Program-made: the position numbers and the translations under genes
Part shown: positions 4,998 through 9,816 of the stretch, in pieces
Position numbering within the stretch: position 1 is the first letter of the stretch
Layout: each line of letters opens with the position of its first letter
Assembly: GCA_022708765.1 (NCBI GenBank)
Contig: JAKIYB010000130.1
Coordinates: 1 to 9,816, forward strand
Reading direction: 5' to 3'
Source: Armatimonadota bacterium
GTDB taxonomy: Bacteria; Armatimonadota; Hebobacteria; CAIYQO01
DNA: 9,816 nucleotides
The notes under the pieces: generated by a model
Seen by the model: only the letters and a program-made list of their open reading frames with translations
Told to the model about the DNA's origin: nothing
The model's database searches: none

Positions 4998-5114
4998 ATT
5001 TACCAATAAACCGAGAAACGATCCAGGCGGTCATTCTCCCGCGGTCCGATATCATCAAGCAGCAGGACTCCACCCCCTCCGCCGCGAATCCTACCCCGGC
5101 GGGGGAGCTGTACC

Positions 5115-6272
5115 ATGACCATGACCCACGATATCGCCCGCGCGGTGGCGGAACTTGAGGAGACGCTGGCGGCGCATCCGGAGCGGCGGATGGACCTGGC
5201 GGAGGCATACGTGCTGCGCGGCGAGTTACGGCCGTATCCGGTCATCTACCTCGGTCGCGGGCCGGATATCAGCGCCGGCGAGGTGATGGAGCGGGCGGAA
5301 CCCACGGCGCCGAAGCCGGCGGAAGTGAATCTGCTCGGTGCCATCCGCGGCATGGCCTGGGGACTACCGATGCACAACCCCATCCGCCCGCGGCTGAACC
5401 TGGGCAAGGGCACCGGCACGCTGCCCGCCTCGTTCGGCATCGAACTGGATGCCGGACTGGGCTACACCCCGAAAGGCAGCCGCCCACTGGCGGACGTGCT
5501 GGCGGAGGGCATGCCCGACCCGGAAACGAGCGGCGTCATCCCGGAGATGCGCGCGATGATCGAGGCGGCGAAGGCGCTCACCCCGGGCTGGATCGAGATC
5601 GGTTTGCCGGACATGCAGGGACCATTCAACATCGCCCACATGATCCTCGGCGAAGACGCCTTCCTCGCGCCGTATGAGGAACCGGAGCAATTCACCGCGC
5701 TGATGACGCGCATCACCGACTTCTTCATCGCCGTGCGCGAGAACCTGGAGCGCTGGATCGGCCCGGAGCGCTTTCCGCGCTTCCCCGGCGTGATTTACCG
5801 CATCGCGGAGTGCTCGGTGAACATGCTCTCGCCGGCGATGTATCTGGAGCACGTACTGCCGCACGATCGGCGCATCGCGGAGCATTTCGGCCAGGTGGCC
5901 ATCCATCCCTGCAGCGGTCCGCACGTCTTCTACGCCACCACCCGCTATTTACCGAACGTGGTGTACCAGGAAGCCGGCTTCATCGAGAAGACGGCGGCGG
6001 GCGCCATCAGCGTGGACGACGCGCTGGCGGAAATCGGCGACCGCCCCATCATCCTTTCCATCGGTCAGGAACTGCCGGAGGATTTCGACGAAGCGGAGGC
6101 CGTCGTCCGACGCGACCTGGACCGTGCGAAGACGAATCCCCGCCTGCTCTTTGCCTACACCGGCATGTTCTGGAAGAAAGCCGACACCGAGCGCATCAAG
6201 GCACTGCATTTGCGGCTGGACGACTACTGGGCGCGGACATATCGCGCGGGCACGGCGGCCAGCGCCTCCTGA
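5115..6272 (+). CDS. Uroporphyrinogen decarboxylase (URO-D) family protein, not canonical HemE
   Basis: The predicted 385-residue soluble protein resembles the URO-D/corrinoid methyltransferase (MtaA-like) superfamily, a TIM barrel. Visible matches are DMQGPFNIAHMILGEDAF (166-183), a family-type segment after strand EIGLP, ECSVNMLSPAMYLEHVLPH (232-250), and IHPCSGPH (263-270), which aligns with the HxC zinc site of cobalamin-dependent methyltransferases. The RQAGR signature of HemE is absent, so haem synthesis is unlikely. No cysteine follows C266, so the second Cys of the H-x-C-Xn-C site is missing; a methyltransferase role is therefore unproven. The ATG at 5115 follows GGGGGAG (5101-5107); a second ATG two codons on is also possible. 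Its last 49 bp overlap the convergent gene. The long structured upstream region may control it. Confidence 0.88.
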   Translation: MTMTHDIARAVAELEETLAAHPERRMDLAEAYVLRGELRPYPVIYLGRGPDISAGEVMERAEPTAPKPAEVNLLGAIRGMAWGLPMHNPIRPRLNLGKGTGTLPASFGIELDAGLGYTPKGSRPLADVLAEGMPDPETSGVIPEMRAMIEAAKALTPGWIEIGLPDMQGPFNIAHMILGEDAFLAPYEEPEQFTALMTRITDFFIAVRENLERWIGPERFPRFPGVIYRIAECSVNMLSPAMYLEHVLPHDRRIAEHFGQVAIHPCSGPHVFYATTRYLPNVVYQEAGFIEKTAAGAISVDDALAEIGDRPIILSIGQELPEDFDEAEAVVRRDLDRAKTNPRLLFAYTGMFWKKADTERIKALHLRLDDYWARTYRAGTAASAS

Positions 6273-9200
6273 GTCATCTTTTCAGTCAGCGGAATCACCC
6301 ACGCCGGCTTGCCGTCCACCGTCATCGCGACCGCATCGGTCACGCGAATGCCGTTGCGCTCCACCGTCGGCCGCCCGTTCAGGCCGAAGACCACCAGCGC
6401 GGTTGCCATGTCGGCGCTGTTTTGCTCGGGTTTCGTCGCGTAGTCCACCCACAGGCGGTTTTCCTTCGGGCGCACCACCACGCGGGCCAAGCCCAGCCGA
6501 CCGTCGGCGCCCACCTTCACCCCGCCCGGCGCGTCCAGCGACCACAGCGTGGCGTCGGGCAGCGGGTTGTGACCGGCGTAGGTGCCGGTGTTCGGTTCCG
6601 TCTGCAGGTAGCCCATGCGGCCAGGCTCGTTGGTGAGCACGGCGCCGTTCTTCTCGATGCGTCCCAACCGGCTCATGGCGGTGAGCGTGCTGTCGCGTTC
6701 CACGCCCTGGGGCAGGTAGGCGTATTCGCCGTTTACGCGGCGATAGGGGAAGCAGGCGTCCGTCCGTCCGCCCTGGTATTCCGGCTTGAAGCCGCACTCG
6801 ATGGTGTCATTGCCGGTGCGCCAGGTGACGCCCAGCACTTTCGCGTTGGCATCCCATTGCGTGTCCAGTTTCGCGGCGCGCAGGTGGGCGAGGAAGCGGT
6901 CGAATGAGCCGTATTCCTTCTCGTCGCCTATTTCGATGGCGAAGCCGCCGTAGGCCAGCGCCACTTCGTCGGAATTCTGCCGCGCCGCCGGCATCGGGGC
7001 GTCGGCTTTGAAATTGTATTGCTCGATGAGCAGCGCCGGCTTCGTTTTGCCGCCGCCCTGCATCAGCACCTCGGGACCGGTCTCATTGGTGATGACGACC
7101 TCCTCCGTGCGCCCCAGGTCGGTGGAGGGCAGCGGGGTGATGCACAGGTAGGTCACGCCGTCGCGGATAGCGATCTGCTGGCCGGCTTTCACGCGCACGG
7201 GGTAGGTCGTCACCGGCCGGCCGTCCACGCGAATCTCCCAGGTGGGCGTCTCCTGGAAGTCCAGCAGCCCCAGCGTGGTCTGCAGGCTTCTCACCTCCGT
7301 CGGGAAGGTGCCGGGATACTCCTCCGCTTTCAATCCCCGGTTCGGGCTGGTGAAGAGCAGCATCTTGTTTTTATGCTGCATGGCGTAGGTAAAGCTTCCG
7401 TAAGCGTGCACGCAGCCGTTGGCGTTGGACTGTTTGGTGCCATGGTACAGGCTGTCCAGCAGGTTCGTCCGGTTGATGCCGTAGCGCCCGATGAGCGTGC
7501 CCAGTTCGCTGGCGGTGGTCACCTGCTTCGCCGCGCGCCGCCACTGTGCCATGAAGGGCACCGTCTCGTTGCGTACCACGTCCTGGCTGGCCAGCCCGTA
7601 ATTCACCCCCATGTAGGCGCGGCGCTGCAGTGGCGTGGCGGCGTAGCCACCCCACTGCTTGTAGCTGTTGGTGATGTAGAAGGGCAACGGTTTCTCATCC
7701 ACCATGTAGGCGGTCCAGTCGTCGCCGAAGGGTGAGAGCAGCGCCTGCGCGGCGATCATCGCCGGCGGGCCGTCGTGGCCAAGTACCGGCATGCCGCCCA
7801 CCGTCGTCGCCTTGCCCAGGTCGGTGAGCGCGCCGCTGTGCGAGAGGGTATGCACGATGTGCTTGGTGCCGTCTTGAATGGCCAGCACATACGCGATGCC
7901 GGTGCGGCCGCTGGTGGCGATGAAGCGGCGCAGGCCGGGGTGGTAGGCGCCGGTCAGTTCGTCCACCGTTTTCGTCAGCATGCTGCGGCCCATCATGCGG
8001 TCAATGACGTCCGGCCCCCAGTTTGCGAATTCCTTCTGCGCCAGCATGGTGAGAGTGAGGTAATAATGGTCAATGGACTCCTGGGTGGAGCCGTCGTACC
8101 AACTCCACAGGCGCAGCGGCAGGTTTTCCAGACCAAAGCGTCCATCGTCCATGGCTTCCCTGATGCCGGTGAGCCGCCCACCGAGCAGCGCGCCCGTCAC
8201 CGCCACGTGGTTGAAATTCATGGTGGACATCTCGCGGGTGTAGCCGGCGCGGTAGAAGCTGGTATTGCCGCGCCAGTCGCCGGTGCGCTCCAGGTATTTC
8301 TGGTTGTCGTCGCCGTGAATGCCCTGCGGGTGTACCAGCTCGCTGGCGGGGCGCCCGGGCATCAGCCAGGCGCCCCAGTAGCGTACCATGTGCTCGCGCA
8401 CCGGCGCCGGCCAGCTATCGCCATATTGCAGTGCCTCGATGGCGCAGAAGGGGGTGAGGTGGCCGACGAAGTTGCGGTAGGGCCGGCGGAGGATTTCGTC
8501 CATCCACTTGTTGTAACCATCCGGTGTAGTGGGATACTGGAAAGCCGGGTGCTTCGGATCGGCGACGGCCAGCTCCTGTATGCGCTGCCACCGCCAGTCC
8601 GGCATCGCTGCCGGTCGAACGAGGCCGTATTTCGCTGCCAGTTGCTTGATTGCGGCAGCGTCGGGCAGCACCGCCGTCGGCTTGCCGTCACCGCCTTTCG
8701 CTCGCAGCCCGGCGGCGTGAGCGCGCGTGTCGAATTTCAGCGCGTTCCCGTCGAGTTTCTCCGCCTTCGCCGGGCTGAAGGTCACCACCAGCTTTGGGGT
8801 GTTGATGAGGATGCCGCGACCGCCCGTGGCGGGACCATATTCATAGCCGTTCCACCCATCCTTGTAGCGGGTATCGTAGGTTTCCCACTTTCGCACCAGG
8901 AAGCCCTGGTATTCAAGCTGGCGCAGGCGCGCGGCGAAGGTGGCGCCGAAATCGCCGCTTGTCAGCATGGCTGTCACGTCCACGCGGCCTTCGACATTCT
9001 TCCGCGACACTTCCGTGGGACCGAACAGCAGTGGGAAGCGGTCCGCCTTTTCGTCCTGCGCGCCCCACTTCGCCCAGTAGCCGGCGCCGTTCAGATAGGC
9101 GTTGAAGGTGGGACCGAGCTCGGGGTCAGCCACCCACGGCTTGCGCAGCGCCCAGACCAGCGCGTGCCACTGCGGCGGATTTTTAATCCAGCGGTCGCCC

Positions 9201-9628
9201 ATGAAGGACATGCCGGACGGCTCCTCATACCCCTCCGGCCAGAACTCGGTGTCCTTGAAGGGGAGGATGAGCTCGACTTTACTGACGGCATATCCTTTGC
9301 CAAGCTGGGCGGCAATCGCCTCCGCCGCGCCGGGGAAGCGGACCAGCAGGCCGCGGTGGATCGCGTCGAATACATACGCGCCCGGTTCGCCGTTTTTCCG
9401 CTGCGCGGGCGACCAGAAGGCCGACGGCGCCTTGCCGGATGGCCCTTTATCCACGATCTTCGTGAAGCCGTCCGGTCCGCAGACCACCGGCGTGTCCCAC
9501 ATCGTTCGGAACCCGCTGATGCCGGCGGCTTCCGGCTGGTCGAATGTCAATGTCACCGGCTCCTGCGCCGGCAGCAGCGCCGCCAGCAGCGCCAGCAGGC
9601 ACAGAAACAAAAAGCGTGCGTGTGTCAT
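6224..9628 (-). CDS. Very large secreted protein (about 1134 residues), family not recognised
   Basis: The N-terminus MTHARFLFLCLLALLAALLP is a clear Sec signal peptide, with likely cleavage near residues 21-22 before EPVTLTF; no lipobox is seen. Residues about 25-290 look beta-rich and could be a binding or beta-sandwich module. About 340-760 is rich in aromatic and polar motifs, such as PQGIHGDDNQKYLERTGDW (about 434-452) and WYDGSTQESIDHYY (about 510-523), and looks helical like the barrel of polysaccharide lyases and glycosidases. About 775-1130 is again beta-rich. Enzymatic action on an extracellular polymer is an inference, and no catalytic residues are certain. ATG 9628 is preferred because GGGGG (9634-9638) stands 5 bases before it; ATG 9631 and GTG 9634 are in frame but too close. 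It is convergent with, and overlaps, the URO-D-family gene. Confidence 0.88.
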   Translation of the reverse strand: MTHARFLFLCLLALLAALLPAQEPVTLTFDQPEAAGISGFRTMWDTPVVCGPDGFTKIVDKGPSGKAPSAFWSPAQRKNGEPGAYVFDAIHRGLLVRFPGAAEAIAAQLGKGYAVSKVELILPFKDTEFWPEGYEEPSGMSFMGDRWIKNPPQWHALVWALRKPWVADPELGPTFNAYLNGAGYWAKWGAQDEKADRFPLLFGPTEVSRKNVEGRVDVTAMLTSGDFGATFAARLRQLEYQGFLVRKWETYDTRYKDGWNGYEYGPATGGRGILINTPKLVVTFSPAKAEKLDGNALKFDTRAHAAGLRAKGGDGKPTAVLPDAAAIKQLAAKYGLVRPAAMPDWRWQRIQELAVADPKHPAFQYPTTPDGYNKWMDEILRRPYRNFVGHLTPFCAIEALQYGDSWPAPVREHMVRYWGAWLMPGRPASELVHPQGIHGDDNQKYLERTGDWRGNTSFYRAGYTREMSTMNFNHVAVTGALLGGRLTGIREAMDDGRFGLENLPLRLWSWYDGSTQESIDHYYLTLTMLAQKEFANWGPDVIDRMMGRSMLTKTVDELTGAYHPGLRRFIATSGRTGIAYVLAIQDGTKHIVHTLSHSGALTDLGKATTVGGMPVLGHDGPPAMIAAQALLSPFGDDWTAYMVDEKPLPFYITNSYKQWGGYAATPLQRRAYMGVNYGLASQDVVRNETVPFMAQWRRAAKQVTTASELGTLIGRYGINRTNLLDSLYHGTKQSNANGCVHAYGSFTYAMQHKNKMLLFTSPNRGLKAEEYPGTFPTEVRSLQTTLGLLDFQETPTWEIRVDGRPVTTYPVRVKAGQQIAIRDGVTYLCITPLPSTDLGRTEEVVITNETGPEVLMQGGGKTKPALLIEQYNFKADAPMPAARQNSDEVALAYGGFAIEIGDEKEYGSFDRFLAHLRAAKLDTQWDANAKVLGVTWRTGNDTIECGFKPEYQGGRTDACFPYRRVNGEYAYLPQGVERDSTLTAMSRLGRIEKNGAVLTNEPGRMGYLQTEPNTGTYAGHNPLPDATLWSLDAPGGVKVGADGRLGLARVVVRPKENRLWVDYATKPEQNSADMATALVVFGLNGRPTVERNGIRVTDAVAMTVDGKPAWVIPLTEKMTQEALAAVPARYVRAQ

Positions 9629-9633
9629 CATCA

Positions 9634-9639
9634 CCCCCT
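9634..9639 (-). promoter_or_regulatory. Ribosome binding site deciding the start of the large secreted protein
   Basis: Minus-strand AGGGGG ends 5 bases before the ATG at 9628. Tandem in-frame GTG (9634) and ATG (9631) lie within or next to it, so 9628 is the best-spaced start. Confidence 0.6.
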
Positions 9640-9816
9640 ACGCGTGATTGGCAGCAGTGATAATGAGTTTGACACCGGCAAGGCGAATTCCTCGCGCAAC
9701 CTTTGCGGGTTATTTTGCGTCTGAGGAAACAGGGAAGCGCAGCGCCGAAGGCGAATAACTGCGGCGGTACGTGGGAAACCCTGCACACGAGATGTCGAAT
9801 CGGAAGGGATGGGGGC
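9640..9816. other. Upstream region of the large secreted-protein gene
   Basis: No open frame with protein-like content is seen in these 177 bp. It must contain at least part of the minus-strand promoter, but no hexamer pair with acceptable spacing stands out. On the minus strand, CGCAAA occurs twice 12 bases apart, followed by TAACC and GGTT, which could be a regulator site but is weak. Confidence 0.4.

Larger units (their letters stand above)
4401..5114. other. Gene-poor interval of about 0.7 kb with promoter and stacked palindromes
   Basis: No open frame here has both a credible ribosome site and protein-like content. Contents in order: a sigma70-type promoter (4556-4584), a nested palindrome (4620-4721), an AT-rich stretch (about 4751-4792), two adjacent hairpins (4819-4880), a hairpin followed by G-tracts (4902-4972), a short CTCGTG-type repeat (4975-4997), and the leader of the URO-D-family gene. 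It could be one long structured 5' leader of about 520 bases or a set of independent repeats. Confidence 0.6.

Noticed and set aside
4591..5114. Cobalamin or other known riboswitch upstream of the URO-D-family gene
   Set aside because: I looked for the conserved cobalamin box and for SAM, glycine, ZTP and c-di-GMP core motifs and saw none; the structure is left unnamed.
7775..9724. A 649-codon plus-strand open frame opposite the large secreted-protein gene
   Set aside because: It is antisense to a frame with a signal peptide and good ribosome site; its product is rich in Arg, Ala, Gly and His with no coherent domains, as expected from a GC-rich shadow.
1..9816. tRNA or rRNA genes
   Set aside because: No cloverleaf with matching anticodon arm and T-loop, and no rRNA core sequence was recognised on either strand.

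Overview
The window looks like a GC-rich bacterial chromosome carrying secreted-sugar or glycan-type accessory metabolism. A Gfo/Idh/MocA oxidoreductase beside an FG-GAP propeller protein, a divergent uroporphyrinogen-decarboxylase-family paralogue, a very large secreted protein and many palindromic intergenic repeats together suggest Armatimonadota or a similar lineage (Planctomycetota, Chloroflexota). This placement is an inference from gene style only; there is no rRNA or tRNA in the window to anchor it.

Layout. Positions 1-198 hold the 3' end of an unrecognised plus-strand gene. A repeat-rich spacer (199-415) leads to a probable two-gene plus-strand operon: a Gfo/Idh/MocA oxidoreductase (416-1492) and a cytoplasmic seven-repeat FG-GAP/VCBS propeller (1588-2646), with a 13-bp-stem hairpin between them. 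A 10-bp-stem hairpin at 2683-2715 separates this operon from a convergent minus-strand gene (2718-4040) for a single-pass membrane-anchored propeller-like protein of clearly lower GC content. Then comes about 1.07 kb without a substantial gene (4041-5114). It holds a 172-bp MITE-like element with perfect 15-bp terminal inverted repeats, a near-consensus sigma70 promoter with no gene behind it, a 102-bp nested palindrome, two further hairpins, and a G-tract repeat. The URO-D-family gene (5115-6272, plus) follows, and its 3' end overlaps by 49 bp the convergent minus-strand gene for an approximately 1134-residue secreted protein (6224-9628). Positions 9629-9816 are the upstream region of that last gene.

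How the genes may work together. The oxidoreductase and the FG-GAP protein are close, co-directional and probably co-transcribed. The large exported protein may act on an extracellular polymer and the oxidoreductase on a derived sugar, but no substrate can be read from the sequence. The most unusual part is 4041-5114: stacked palindromes of several kinds, one behind an excellent promoter. It may be a repeat-element landing zone, a structured non-coding RNA locus, or a long structured leader of the URO-D-family gene.
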